DNA of 64,000 nt, taken from the NCBI GenBank assembly GCA_003345545.1, contig PRDH01000035.1, positions 28,171-92,170 on the forward strand, given 5' to 3'. Position numbers and translations under genes: made by a program. Of this stretch, positions 24,392 through 33,425 are shown piece by piece. Numbering within the stretch: position 1 is the first letter of the stretch; every line of letters begins with the position of its first letter. The DNA is from Candidatus Thorarchaeota archaeon. GTDB taxonomy: Archaea > Asgardarchaeota > Thorarchaeia > Thorarchaeales > Thorarchaeaceae. The notes under the pieces were generated by a model. That model had not been told where the DNA came from. It saw only the letters and a program-made list of their open reading frames with translations, and made no database searches.

Positions 24392-27028
24392 TTGGAAGTA
24401 GCTGATGCTGACGTTCAAAAACGGCTCTTGAAACCCTATGTGCTTGTCTTTAGGGCCGCTAAGCAAGACATGGCGACCAGAGTCGATGTGTTCTCGGATG
24501 AGCTAAGGGACCGTCAGCGTTCAGTATTAGGTGGCATGATAGAATTCGGATACCGAGCTTCCGAGATGCTGGAGGTTAATCGATTCTGGTTTATCAAATA
24601 CAACAAACCTCTCTACTATCAACCCAAAGAAGCCAATGAGATTCTGAGAAAGGCAAAGAGTATAATCATTCCAAAGGAGCTGACACCTGGATTCCTTGGA
24701 GACCTGAAGACTTTTCTTGAGCGGATTGGCGCATCGAATGCGAGAGTCGTTCCAACCTGCCAACATTGCCTGCGCGATGACAAGCTCACAATTCTGACTA
24801 GAAGAAATGTTGTGAAGCTGACTGCAGAACAGGTGACCTGTTTGTCGTGCGCTCAAGCTGATCTCAAGACTGAGTTGAAGACTCTTGGCATCAATATGTC
24901 TCGGGCAATGATGAATCAGTTGGAACGGCAAGTATCACGCGTAAAATCCATTCCTCGTCTTCTAGAGATGCTGACACCTGGATTCGATCCAACCGCAGAA
25001 CCTGACCTCACACTCATTGACACAGTCGTTGCTCAGGATGTAGGCACAAAGAAAGACATCGAGGAACTCCCAATCCCGGACGAATTCAAGAAGGTACTCA
25101 GAGAAGCTGGATTGGAAGTACTTCTACCCATTCAGCGGAAGACTGTTGACTCAGGTCTCTTGAAAAACGCCTCACTCCTGATCGTGTCCTCCACGTCATC
25201 GGGAAAGACCCTCTTGGGTGAACTTGCAGGAATTCCCAAGGCCATGCAGGGCAAGAGGATGGTGTACATGTCGCCCCTTGTTGCATTGACAAACGAGAAG
25301 TATGAGCTATTCAGAAAGAGATATCGTACGCTTGGCCTGCGCACAGGTATCAAAGTTGGTATGTCACGTCTTGATGTGGGAAACGAGGGGAAACCAATTG
25401 TCGATACTGACATCAGCAAGGCCGATATCATCTGTGCTACATATGAAGCATTGGACTTGCTCTTTCGTTCTGGAAGTACGAGCGATCTTGGTAACGTGGG
25501 CACCGTAATCATTGATGAGATTCAGAACCTTGCAGATCCTGAGCGGGGCCCTGAACTCGATGGCCTTCTCACGCGGATGCGCTTGCACTACCCTAGGGCA
25601 CAATACATCGCGCTCTCAGCTACAGTCGGCTCACCAGCAGCATTGGCAAAGGAACTTGGCTTCAAGCTTGTTAACTTTGAAGGACGCCCAGTTCCTTTGG
25701 AGAAGCATCTTATCTTCGCGAGAAGTGATGAAGACAAGTGGTCTATCATCCGTCGTCTTGTCAGCCATGAGTTCAAACACACAAGTACATTCGGAAACAA
25801 GGGACAGTCCATTATATTCACATACTCGCGACGGCGTGCTCAGAATCTGAATGATTGGCTCCGTGAACAACACGTATCGTCTACTGTCTATCACGGAGGA
25901 CTTCCATACAACCAGAGGAGAGGAATCGAAAGAGCATATGACAGACAGAAGTTCGCATGTGTTGTTACAACAGCGGCTCTGGGAGCTGGCGTGGACCTAC
26001 CTGCATCTCTGGTGATCTTTGAAACCCTCGCAATGGGCGCGGATTGGCTGTCAAATGCCGAATTTGAACAGATGTTGGGTCGTGCCGGCCGTCTCGGCAA
26101 ACATGACCGCGGCAAGGTATATGTTATAGTTCAGCCTGAGCGGAAATATCATAGTGGACAAGATGGCACCGAGGATGAAGTAGCGGTGCGTCTACTCAAT
26201 GGAATAATCGAGGACGTTGAGCCATTTGCTGATAAGGAAGCGAGTGCCGAACAGATTCTAGCGACCATATGCTCTACCGGTCTGGTGGACTTGAAGTCAA
26301 TTGCACGAGCGTACAAGAGCATGCTTTCGATGTCCGTGCCTCCATCTGACGCTCTGAAGCATCTAGTCAAGACCCACATGATTCGAGTGAAGGAAGGAGG
26401 CGCATATCCGACAGAGCTTGGTCGTGCAACTTCACTCTCCTTCTTGACCCCAAGCATGGGTCTGGAGGTCACGAAACTCACGGCCTCGTATGATGTCTTA
26501 GATATCGCGTTGATGCTCGAACCGTTTGAGAACATTTACCTGAGTAACAAACTGCAGGAAGAGATTAACTCCGCCTTCAGGACACACATGCCCACTCGAC
26601 TGTTCTCAGGTGTATTTGGAGAGATAAGCAGTCTGACCAAACCGGGCAGCGGAGCAGGAAGACTGCCTCAGTGGGTCTTTGAGGTCTTCAGCAAATGGAC
26701 CATTGCATTCTTCAATTGTGGCTGTCGCGATTTTCCGGAGTGTGACCACGGGAAGGTAAAATTGGGACGCTGGCTAGTTGAGAGGAGACATGAGGGCTAC
26801 AATCCATCCGGACTGGCTGACAGACTTGAAAGGGAATTTGAACTATGGGCATACCCCGGTGATCTTTTTTCCTGGCTTGACTCGCTTATTCATAGTCTGA
26901 AGGCAGTACAGCGGATTGCTGACGTCGCTGGCAAGACCGATCTCAGTGAGGAGATTGATAGCCAGATTGCGAGAATCGAACGACCTCTAGAGCATCAAGA
27001 GGTCGAGCAGAAGACAACTACGACGTAA
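24392..27028 (+). CDS. Ski2-like SF2 helicase with zinc-finger N-terminus
   Basis: An 878-residue ATP-dependent helicase. The N-terminal ~230 residues include a four-Cys site (CQHC near 123-126, CLSC at 150-153). Motif I is SSTSSGKT (266-273), Ia MSPLVALTNEKY, II DEIQ (375-378), III LSATVGSP, V TTAALGAGVDLP, VI QMLGRAGRLG. A helical C-terminus holds another Cys cluster (FNCGCRDFPECDHG, ~775-787). This order resembles archaeal ASH-Ski2 helicases, which work with RNase J and the exosome in RNA turnover; Hel308-like DNA roles are an alternative. The start is TTG 24392 with GAGGT upstream; the next in-frame ATG would remove conserved sequence. Confidence 0.85.
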   Translation: MEVADADVQKRLLKPYVLVFRAAKQDMATRVDVFSDELRDRQRSVLGGMIEFGYRASEMLEVNRFWFIKYNKPLYYQPKEANEILRKAKSIIIPKELTPGFLGDLKTFLERIGASNARVVPTCQHCLRDDKLTILTRRNVVKLTAEQVTCLSCAQADLKTELKTLGINMSRAMMNQLERQVSRVKSIPRLLEMLTPGFDPTAEPDLTLIDTVVAQDVGTKKDIEELPIPDEFKKVLREAGLEVLLPIQRKTVDSGLLKNASLLIVSSTSSGKTLLGELAGIPKAMQGKRMVYMSPLVALTNEKYELFRKRYRTLGLRTGIKVGMSRLDVGNEGKPIVDTDISKADIICATYEALDLLFRSGSTSDLGNVGTVIIDEIQNLADPERGPELDGLLTRMRLHYPRAQYIALSATVGSPAALAKELGFKLVNFEGRPVPLEKHLIFARSDEDKWSIIRRLVSHEFKHTSTFGNKGQSIIFTYSRRRAQNLNDWLREQHVSSTVYHGGLPYNQRRGIERAYDRQKFACVVTTAALGAGVDLPASLVIFETLAMGADWLSNAEFEQMLGRAGRLGKHDRGKVYVIVQPERKYHSGQDGTEDEVAVRLLNGIIEDVEPFADKEASAEQILATICSTGLVDLKSIARAYKSMLSMSVPPSDALKHLVKTHMIRVKEGGAYPTELGRATSLSFLTPSMGLEVTKLTASYDVLDIALMLEPFENIYLSNKLQEEINSAFRTHMPTRLFSGVFGEISSLTKPGSGAGRLPQWVFEVFSKWTIAFFNCGCRDFPECDHGKVKLGRWLVERRHEGYNPSGLADRLEREFELWAYPGDLFSWLDSLIHSLKAVQRIADVAGKTDLSEEIDSQIARIERPLEHQEVEQKTTTT

Positions 27029-27278
27029 GGTTGTCTTTCTCTACCTCGAAGAGAACTCTGATATTGCCCACAAGTTCGGGGGGCATAGAATCAATGTTGA
27101 GGTCTATCCATTTGTGAAGGTCTCGTCTGATTGACTCTTTGTCTTCCAGAGGTATAGGCAGTTCAGAACGGTCCTCTGATACCAACTGAAAATGCGAACA
27201 TCCGCAACTACATTCGCCGTCAAGGACCATATCGATATCTACCGTGCTCTTGCCACAATTCCTGCAGATGAAGATCAT
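27018..27278 (-). CDS. Small zinc-ribbon protein
   Basis: An 86-residue protein with a C4 ribbon at the N-terminus: CRNCGKS then CSCGCSHF. It resembles archaeal COG3364-type zinc-ribbon proteins, then runs into an acidic helical tail (IRRDLHKWIDLNIDSMPPEL). ATG 27278 begins MIFICRNCG just before the first Cys pair; the frame extends 33 bases further. Its 3' end overlaps the end of the convergent helicase gene by 11 bases. Function unknown. Confidence 0.7.
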   Translation of the reverse strand: MIFICRNCGKSTVDIDMVLDGECSCGCSHFQLVSEDRSELPIPLEDKESIRRDLHKWIDLNIDSMPPELVGNIRVLFEVEKDNLTS

Positions 27279-27406
27279 ATCTGATAGTCTCCTCAAGCTA
27301 TGTGATTTCATGAGTCTATGAGCCTTGGTATCGCTTGTGTATTACTAGCATACGTAGAGCTAGACTTATTTGGTCAGTATCATGGCAGCATGTCAGGGCC
27401 ACAAGT

Positions 27407-27664
27407 ATGCCAAAGTCGTGCACAGTCTGTCGAGAGAAGGCAAAGATTCGCTGTGATAGGTGTCACAACGAGTTTTGTTCAGACCACGCCGTCAAATGCT
27501 CTTCTTGCGGAACCATAACCTGTATCCGCGACCTTAATCGAAAGGCTCTGTGTCCGACATGCGGCAAGCGTATCGGGCTCTGTCCAGAATGCCTCCTGAA
27601 TGGCAAGATTGTAAGAATTGTTAAAGGAAGCAACTATTGCCCGGAATGTGGCTGGAATGGCTAG
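27407..27664 (+). CDS. Cysteine-rich multi-zinc-finger protein
   Basis: An 85-residue protein with about 18 cysteines in CxxC pairs: CTVC, CDRC, FCSDHAVKCSSC, CPTC, CPEC and a final CPECGW. This is enough for three or four zinc sites, and the CDRC...FC..H..KC part looks like a B-box or treble-clef unit. ATG 27407 begins MPKSCTVC; the open frame upstream has no Cys pattern. Its TAG stop overlaps the opposing DUF131 gene stop through CTAG. A protein or nucleic-acid adaptor is likely from composition, but no family is assigned. Confidence 0.7.
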   Translation: MPKSCTVCREKAKIRCDRCHNEFCSDHAVKCSSCGTITCIRDLNRKALCPTCGKRIGLCPECLLNGKIVRIVKGSNYCPECGWNG

Positions 27665-27909
27665 AGAAAGAACAGCAGCCAGAGAAGACATAGTATCATC
27701 CCGACAATTCCTGCGACCAACCACCCTTTTCTCCCATAGCCCCATACAATCGGTATTGGTCCCAACAATACAACGCCTCTGCTCTCCATCTTTGGCTCCT
27801 CACCCGACTCTGATTTCATCACCGCCAGAACAAGTGCGATAATGACACAGAGAATGCCCAGTATGAGGAGAATCCAACCAAGGGCCTGAATGAACCACAT
27901 CGCCTGCAC
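27661..27909 (-). CDS. DUF131-family small membrane protein
   Basis: An 82-residue protein matching the archaeal DUF131/TIGR00304 pattern: a membrane helix (LGWILLILGILCVIIALVLAV), a short polar loop, then the GVVLLGPIPIVWGYGRKG signature and a second membrane helix at the end. This family is restricted to archaea, as far as known, and its function is unknown. It ends tail to tail with the cysteine-rich protein gene. Confidence 0.8.
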   Translation of the reverse strand: MQAMWFIQALGWILLILGILCVIIALVLAVMKSESGEEPKMESRGVVLLGPIPIVWGYGRKGWLVAGIVGMILCLLWLLFFL

Positions 27910-27915
27910 TGTGGT

Positions 27916-28479
27916 TCACCGTCTATCCAAGGTATTTCCTGGGAGGTTGAACATCATCCTCTCGTATCCGCCTACATCCTCGCCTTCCATCGCCCATAGA
28001 CTGAGAATGTCTCCATAGATCTCGTATTCGAGGATAGTTTCAATTTCGGTAATCCTTGTCCCCACGGGAAACCTCCATAGGATCTCGAAATCGTAGGGCG
28101 CAGTCTCTTCCTCTACCCAAGTTTCAATCTTATTCGACCCTTTGTGAAGATGCCCAGCGAAATCAATCAAATATACTACTGCAACCACGTCGGTCGTTCC
28201 CTTCAGAAATATGTCACAGTAGTTTACTTTTGACTTGACATCCATTCCATTGATCTCGACTCGCTCTTTGTCCAGAAAGAACTGCAGGTTCCCTGCAAGT
28301 TTCTCTACCTCATCCCCCAGAAGCCTTTCATCACGAAGCACCTTCGAATAGTAACGATCCATGTCAAGGTATTCGAAGCACAGTCGTTCGTGGATTTCTC
28401 CTGCCGATGAAACTGAGTAGAACGAATCTGCATGCACCGGCTCTACCATATCGGAACTATCTTCGTTCAGCCCTACCAC
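27916..28479 (-). CDS. Hypothetical protein, 187 aa
   Basis: An acidic soluble protein (many Glu and Asp, for example WVEEETAPYDFEIL). Its beginning directly abuts the stop of the upstream metallo-beta-lactamase gene: the GTG at 28479 comes immediately after TAG. An ATG ten codons later (28449) is an alternative start. The sequence looks like a mixed alpha/beta domain with a beta-sheet-rich second half. I recognise no family. It is likely cotranscribed with the nuclease gene and might be its partner. Confidence 0.65.
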   Translation of the reverse strand: MVGLNEDSSDMVEPVHADSFYSVSSAGEIHERLCFEYLDMDRYYSKVLRDERLLGDEVEKLAGNLQFFLDKERVEINGMDVKSKVNYCDIFLKGTTDVVAVVYLIDFAGHLHKGSNKIETWVEEETAPYDFEILWRFPVGTRITEIETILEYEIYGDILSLWAMEGEDVGGYERMMFNLPGNTLDRR

Positions 28480-29694
28480 CTACTCTAGCGCTACCGCATT
28501 GATACCAGAATCTGACAAATGCTTCGAAAACACTCCCGCCCTATCGGTGAATACATACGCCACTCTTGGGTCGACTGACTTGGCAAAATCAAGTAGGCCT
28601 TGGAAGTCTGAATGAGCACTCAATGGGAACCCTCGCTCTGCAAATTTCGCAAGGGTCCAGCCTGAGAGATTAAACGTGTCTGTGTTTTGCTCAAGTCTAT
28701 CAATCGATTTCTTGTCGAGCTGGTGTCTTGCTGTGGCCAAGGTATTGCGAAGTGATGACGTGACCACTACGGCCCCTGACTCCAGGGCTTCAGGCACATT
28801 GACAGACTTCATGGTGTAGTGTTTGAGACTCACGCCATGATTTCCATACACCTTGCAGACCTTGTCAATACTTGTGTTGCCACTTATTACCCTGAATCCT
28901 CCGCTCTGCAAGAGAGCGATTGCTTCCTGTGATTTTCCAAGGGAGTATGCACTGAATACCGGAGTACGCCCCTCAGCTATGGTTTCTGATGCCGCCTGCA
29001 GAATACTATCATACACCTTTCTTCTATCTGGGAAGATCCATGTGGGCTCACCGTAGGTTGCTTCAGTGATGAGGACATCAGCTGCCACGGGTTTCGCTGC
29101 TCTGTGAACGAGACTATCGACATTGTTGAAGTCGCCGGTATAGAGCACTGTGAGTCCATCATTGAACTCTAAGTAGAACATGGCTGAGCCAAGGACATGT
29201 CCTGCATTCAACGGAGTTATGTTGACTCCTATCTGTCCAAACATGTCATCGATATCTAACACCGTCTTTTTGGCTACTGGCTCAGTACCTCTAGCACTCC
29301 ATGTATCAAACGTCGCTTGAGTTGCAATGATGTCATGTGCGAACCTTAGTCCCCCGATATGATCCGAATGCGGATGTGACAGAAGAGTGGTTTCTCCCTT
29401 TATGCCAGTGTCAAATGCCAATCTGACATCCCCATATCGGAGAAAAACCCCTGATCCGATTTTCTTCACATCGAGTGTTGACATGGGACGACCACTTTTG
29501 ATAGAACAGTGCGACACAAAAGGGTTTCCGCCTGTCTTGGCAGATGGCTGTTCTCTGATCAGTGTCATTAGCTGTCTCTTAAGAGACCCACTCATTTGCG
29601 TATGAGCGTCTGATGATTCGATGGAGTAATCATTGTTGTGTCCGGTATTGCAGGTGTTGCTGTTGTCCTCAGTGTTGTTTCGAGAAGAAGGCAT
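28480..29694 (-). CDS. Metallo-beta-lactamase (beta-CASP-like) nuclease
   Basis: An MBL-fold protein of up to about 404 residues that resembles the COG1236-type exonucleases/mRNA 3'-end processing factors. Zinc motifs are visible: SHPHSDHIGG (HxHxDH), AGHVLGSAMF (His), YTGDFN (Asp) and SAHSDF (last His). A beta-CASP-like insertion lies between. The first ~70 residues are low-complexity Asn/Ser/Thr sequence, and the catalytic domain could start at the internal ATG 29484, so the start is uncertain. Cleavage of RNA or DNA is expected from the family; the substrate is unknown. Followed without a gap by the gene ending at 27916. Confidence 0.8.
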   Translation of the reverse strand: MPSSRNNTEDNSNTCNTGHNNDYSIESSDAHTQMSGSLKRQLMTLIREQPSAKTGGNPFVSHCSIKSGRPMSTLDVKKIGSGVFLRYGDVRLAFDTGIKGETTLLSHPHSDHIGGLRFAHDIIATQATFDTWSARGTEPVAKKTVLDIDDMFGQIGVNITPLNAGHVLGSAMFYLEFNDGLTVLYTGDFNNVDSLVHRAAKPVAADVLITEATYGEPTWIFPDRRKVYDSILQAASETIAEGRTPVFSAYSLGKSQEAIALLQSGGFRVISGNTSIDKVCKVYGNHGVSLKHYTMKSVNVPEALESGAVVVTSSLRNTLATARHQLDKKSIDRLEQNTDTFNLSGWTLAKFAERGFPLSAHSDFQGLLDFAKSVDPRVAYVFTDRAGVFSKHLSDSGINAVALE

Positions 29695-29718
29695 TGACAC
29701 AATGGAAAACGAACTCTC

Positions 29719-30612
29719 CTACAGGTGTTTTCTCAGTAATGTTAGTGCCTGTTTCTTCGGAGATGCGCCTAGTCGATCAGCTAGTGACCCTACAAGACTA
29801 GCCAGCTCACCACTAATGAGCGGAAGATGAACCTTCATCGTCTGTTCTCTGCATAATTCAGAAACAATGCAGTCCACCGCAGATGATTCGGAACAATCAG
29901 GCCCAACCACTATCAGCCCTACAGCAGCTGTATCATTGAGCCTCTCGATACTAGTGGCAATCCTTGCTGTTCCATTGACCGAATAGGTCTTGAGCGTCCT
30001 TCTACTGCATGCAAAATCAAAGGCATTCCATACAAGAGAATTAGACTGCCCTATCGCTTCTCTCTGTGCCCAGATCAACTGCTTTGTTCCCTCCATGTTC
30101 GGCTCTTTGTCCCACTTCGCCTCATTTGGCTGAATCACGTTGCTTTCGCCGCACTCGAGAACATAACTCCGCATTGCCCCAATGGGCTCAAAATTCATGC
30201 TTGCTAGAGTTCTCATTGTCCATGAGTCTAGCGCTAGACTCACTGGAAAGCCTATTCCTGTCCGTTGTGGCCCGTCTGCCACGAGGGCATCGACATCCCG
30301 TATGGCAACGGTTCTCAAGAAGGGAAGAGAGGTTTTGATAATGTGAAATGCACTGGTTTTTCTGAATTTCTTCAGCACTGCCGCTGAACTCAGAACCATT
30401 CCCAAGCGATTCCTGTCTCGATATATTGCGGTTCCACCAATAACCTCATCATTAATGCTTGAAACGAATGCAATCGTATCAGGAAGTCCAAGGTAGCTCA
30501 CAGCAAGGCTCCGATTTGCATAGCCGTGTTCGGTAGTTTGATTGACAAGGTCTAGCCATGTGTCAGTTTCATCTCTGCGAAGCCGTCTGTTGAACATGAC
30601 TGGTGCGCTCAT
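29719..30612 (-). CDS. Putative GNAT-fold acetyltransferase
   Basis: A 297-residue protein whose first half looks like a degenerate GNAT N-acetyltransferase: VIGGTAIYRDRNRLGMVLSS as the beta4-beta5 region, then a helix FRKTSAFHIIKTSLPFL where the acetyl-CoA loop normally is. The usual Q/RxxGxG/A signature is not clear. The second half (VGLIVVGPDCSESSAVDCIV) could be a second, related alpha/beta unit. It lies upstream of the metallo-beta-lactamase gene on the same strand. Assignment is tentative; it may be an inactive or divergent acyltransferase. Confidence 0.55.
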   Translation of the reverse strand: MSAPVMFNRRLRRDETDTWLDLVNQTTEHGYANRSLAVSYLGLPDTIAFVSSINDEVIGGTAIYRDRNRLGMVLSSAAVLKKFRKTSAFHIIKTSLPFLRTVAIRDVDALVADGPQRTGIGFPVSLALDSWTMRTLASMNFEPIGAMRSYVLECGESNVIQPNEAKWDKEPNMEGTKQLIWAQREAIGQSNSLVWNAFDFACSRRTLKTYSVNGTARIATSIERLNDTAAVGLIVVGPDCSESSAVDCIVSELCREQTMKVHLPLISGELASLVGSLADRLGASPKKQALTLLRKHL

Positions 30613-30838
30613 TGGCTGCTCCTCTTCTCTTACTGCTCATACGTCTAAAGTATGGGTTATTCCATCTCGGACTTACTTCACGACGACTGTTCTGTCCGGT
30701 TTGAAAGGCGTATTGGCTGTAAGTTCGGTCATGCTCAACTATAGGCTCTTCCACTTAAGTCATACTCCAACCGAACATCTTATCTTGTTGTTTTTGTAGA
30801 AGGGTTTATTCATCTCTAATACGAAGAGGGAGGGCCCT

Positions 30839-31828
30839 ATGCAATCACTAGTATTGACCTCAGACGGTTTGCAGATTGCTGACACGCCAATTCCTGCCCT
30901 CATGCCTGGCGATGTGAGAATAGAAGTTCGCTCCGTGGGCATTTGCGAAACTGATTTGGCAATCTGGAAGGGTGATTATGAAACGAGTCTCCCGGTTATC
31001 CTTGGACATGAGATTGCAGGAGTTGTTCACGAGAGTTCTTCTCCTGACTTTGAAGCAGGGACTCCTGTGACAACTGAGATTGACATCCCTTGCGGCAGAT
31101 GTTGGTTCTGCAGGAGTGGGCACAGACACCTATGTGCATCCAAGGAGGTAATCGGCCTCACATGCGATGGAGGGCTCTCTGAATATCTCTGTGTGCCCGT
31201 TGACTTGCTGCATGTATTGCCGGGAGAGGTGGACGCCACATCAGCTACATTTGTTGAGCCCTTGGCCTCTGCGATTGCCACGGAGCGACAGGCACATGCA
31301 GAGGTGAATGAACCTGTAGTCATATTCGGAAGCGGAAAGCTTGCTCTCCTACTTGCACAGGTCTACGATATATGCGGCGCTGATGTCCATATTGTCGGCC
31401 ATAATCGATGGCAGTTAGGCCTAGCGAAACAACTTGGCCTTCGGAATACGCATGATACTGATTCCGGGAATTGGCGCAATGATATTCTCAAAGCAACAAA
31501 TGGAATCGGGCCGAGAATAGCAATCGAGGCGACAGGCAATACTGATGGCATCAATATGGCGCTGGGCATTGTGAGAAATGGCGGCATTGTAGCCTTGAAG
31601 AGCATGCATGGATGTGAGTATCCAATCAACCCATCTGACATTGTCAACAGAGAGCTGACAGTCTTTGGGACCAGCCGAGGGCCGTTCGAGAAAGCAATCG
31701 AATACCTCGCACAGGGTCGTATCGAGGTCAAGCGCCTTGTTTCAAAAGAGTTCAAACTTGAGGATGGCAACAAGGCATTTGAGTTCGCATCTCAACCATC
31801 TGTGACGAAGGTAGTCATCAACCTCTGA
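30839..31828 (+). CDS. Zinc-dependent medium-chain alcohol dehydrogenase
   Basis: A 329-residue MDR-superfamily oxidoreductase. Catalytic zinc ligands are visible in GICETD and LGHEIAG. The structural zinc lobe CGRCWFCRSGHRHLC is complete (~residues 84-98). The NAD(P)-binding fold begins with VIFGSGKLALLLAQ, where the usual GxGxxG reads GSGKLA. It resembles sorbitol/threonine/butanediol dehydrogenases (COG1063), oxidising a secondary alcohol; the substrate is unknown. ATG 30839 follows a GGAGGG motif by about six bases. EndoQ follows 11 bases later on the same strand, so they may be cotranscribed without an obvious functional link. Confidence 0.87.
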   Translation: MQSLVLTSDGLQIADTPIPALMPGDVRIEVRSVGICETDLAIWKGDYETSLPVILGHEIAGVVHESSSPDFEAGTPVTTEIDIPCGRCWFCRSGHRHLCASKEVIGLTCDGGLSEYLCVPVDLLHVLPGEVDATSATFVEPLASAIATERQAHAEVNEPVVIFGSGKLALLLAQVYDICGADVHIVGHNRWQLGLAKQLGLRNTHDTDSGNWRNDILKATNGIGPRIAIEATGNTDGINMALGIVRNGGIVALKSMHGCEYPINPSDIVNRELTVFGTSRGPFEKAIEYLAQGRIEVKRLVSKEFKLEDGNKAFEFASQPSVTKVVINL

Positions 31829-31839
31829 GGATATCAGTC

Positions 31840-33117
31840 ATGCCTCTCTTTGATGCGGATCTCCATATACACTCTCTTCACTCCATCGGCGTAAGCAACG
31901 CTATGACTGTTCCTCGAATCGCCCAAGGAGCGAAGGAGAAGGGGCTTCATCTGCTGGGAACGGGGGACGCAACGCAGCCTCAGTGGTTGAAGCATCTTCG
32001 AACTCACCTGAAGCAAGAGGGTGATGTCTACACGTTTGATGCCATTGCGTTTGTTCCTACAGTTGAGATTGAGGATTTCGAGTCAATCCATCATGTGGTC
32101 ATTCTGCCCAACTTCGATGCAGTAGAGAATCTACGAATAGCGACTAAGCCACATTCGCCCAATCTCAACACTGAATGGGGAGGGAGACCCCGAGTGAATC
32201 TGGGCGGTGCTGAACTAGCTGGGCTCGTACGAGACGCTGAGGGAATGATAGGACCTGCTCATGCCTTCACGCCTTTCAAGTCCATATTTCGGGAGAGTAG
32301 GCACTCGACTCTACAGACCTGCTATGGTGACGAAGCAAGCAACATACACTTCATTGAGTTAGGTCTCTCTGCTGACTCTGAGATTGCTGATTGCATCCCT
32401 GAACTGCGGGGTCTCACATATTTGACCTCGAGCGATGCGCACTCTCCGGGTCCTGATAAGTTGGGAAGAGAGTTCACACGATTCGAGATGGAGTCATGTT
32501 CATTCGAAGAACTTCGATATGCGATAAGACGTGAAAGAGGCCGAAAGGCTGTTCTGAATGTTGGCTTAAATCCGCGTCTTGGCAAGTATTACTTGTCGTT
32601 CTGTTCCAAGTGCCGCCGAACACTTGTGATTAATGAGGGCGATGGAGCCCCCAAGTTCGACGATCTCAATATCTATGTTAATTGTGCCGACAATGCAGAG
32701 AAGGATAGAATCCTTCATGATATTCATCTGCGAAAGGTGCGCTGTCCAGCTGATGGCAGACCTCTTCGATTGGGAGTGCGAGACCGTGCCCTAGAAATTG
32801 GTGAGGGAGTTTCGAAATCTCCCGATCACCGTCCTCGCTATCTCCATATCGCTCCGTTGCTCGATATTATAGCATACGCCCTTGAAATCAAGTCCTCCTC
32901 CTCAAGAGCCGCAGGCACGTTATACTACAAGATGAGAACGAGTTTTGGATCCGAAACCTCTGTTCTCACAAATACTCCTATAGAAAGTCTACGAGAAGTC
33001 AGTGACAGAGTTGCACAGATGATACAAGCATACCGCGATGGCACTGCCTGTTATATGGCCGGAGGCGGTGGTCGATATGGCAGACTCATCCCTCCATGGG
33101 AGTGTGAAGCTGAATGA
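31840..33117 (+). CDS. Endonuclease Q (EndoQ) for deaminated DNA bases
   Basis: A 425-residue protein matching the TIGR00375/EndoQ family, in which the Pyrococcus protein nicks DNA 5' of hypoxanthine, uracil and xanthine. The length is almost exactly that of the studied enzyme. The PHP metal site is visible: DLHIHSLHS at the N-terminus, GTGDATQP, GPAHAFTPF, and TSSDAHSPG near residue 200. A zinc finger follows (CSKC, then CPADG about 45 residues on) and a helical C-terminal domain. Its stop overlaps the start of a small coupled gene by four bases (ATGA). NreA, another repair protein, lies two kilobases downstream. Confidence 0.88.
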   Translation: MPLFDADLHIHSLHSIGVSNAMTVPRIAQGAKEKGLHLLGTGDATQPQWLKHLRTHLKQEGDVYTFDAIAFVPTVEIEDFESIHHVVILPNFDAVENLRIATKPHSPNLNTEWGGRPRVNLGGAELAGLVRDAEGMIGPAHAFTPFKSIFRESRHSTLQTCYGDEASNIHFIELGLSADSEIADCIPELRGLTYLTSSDAHSPGPDKLGREFTRFEMESCSFEELRYAIRRERGRKAVLNVGLNPRLGKYYLSFCSKCRRTLVINEGDGAPKFDDLNIYVNCADNAEKDRILHDIHLRKVRCPADGRPLRLGVRDRALEIGEGVSKSPDHRPRYLHIAPLLDIIAYALEIKSSSSRAAGTLYYKMRTSFGSETSVLTNTPIESLREVSDRVAQMIQAYRDGTACYMAGGGGRYGRLIPPWECEAE

Positions 33118-33422
33118 CGGTCATCAAAGGTGTGATACGTGAAATCGGACGTAGTCATACGACTCGTGTAAGTTCTCAGCAATGGTACGGTTCGACTGAT
33201 ATTGTGGTCCAGGATGAGTCTACAGGGAAGACCTATACCGTACGCATTTCAGCAAGCGTAATGGACAAGCATCGATTTCTTCCCCGAGTGGGCATGAAGG
33301 TAGTGGTTCACGGCTATGTGGAAAAAGCAGAATTTGGTCTGTCCGACTTTATGGTCACAAGGGTCACAGACATCCACCACGAGGGCGCTGGAATCAAGAG
33401 AATCTACAAACTGGATGAGTAG
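33114..33422 (+). CDS. Small OB-fold-like protein coupled to EndoQ
   Basis: A 102-residue protein composed of predicted beta strands (MTVIKGVIREIGRSHTTRVS, TDIVVQDESTGKTYTVRIS, RVGMKVVVHGYVEKAEF), the alternation expected for an OB fold. OB folds usually bind single-stranded nucleic acid or protein. The start ATG overlaps the EndoQ stop codon (ATGA), so translation is coupled and a partner role to EndoQ is inferred. I do not recognise a named family; the OB reading comes from strand pattern only. Confidence 0.7.
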   Translation: MTVIKGVIREIGRSHTTRVSSQQWYGSTDIVVQDESTGKTYTVRISASVMDKHRFLPRVGMKVVVHGYVEKAEFGLSDFMVTRVTDIHHEGAGIKRIYKLDE

Positions 33423-33425
33423 CTG

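Noticed and set aside
29485..29694. Asn/Ser/Thr-rich N-terminal extension of the metallo-beta-lactamase as a functional domain
   Set aside because: The composition is low-complexity and the catalytic domain can start at ATG 29484 inside the frame; I kept it only as an uncertain start.
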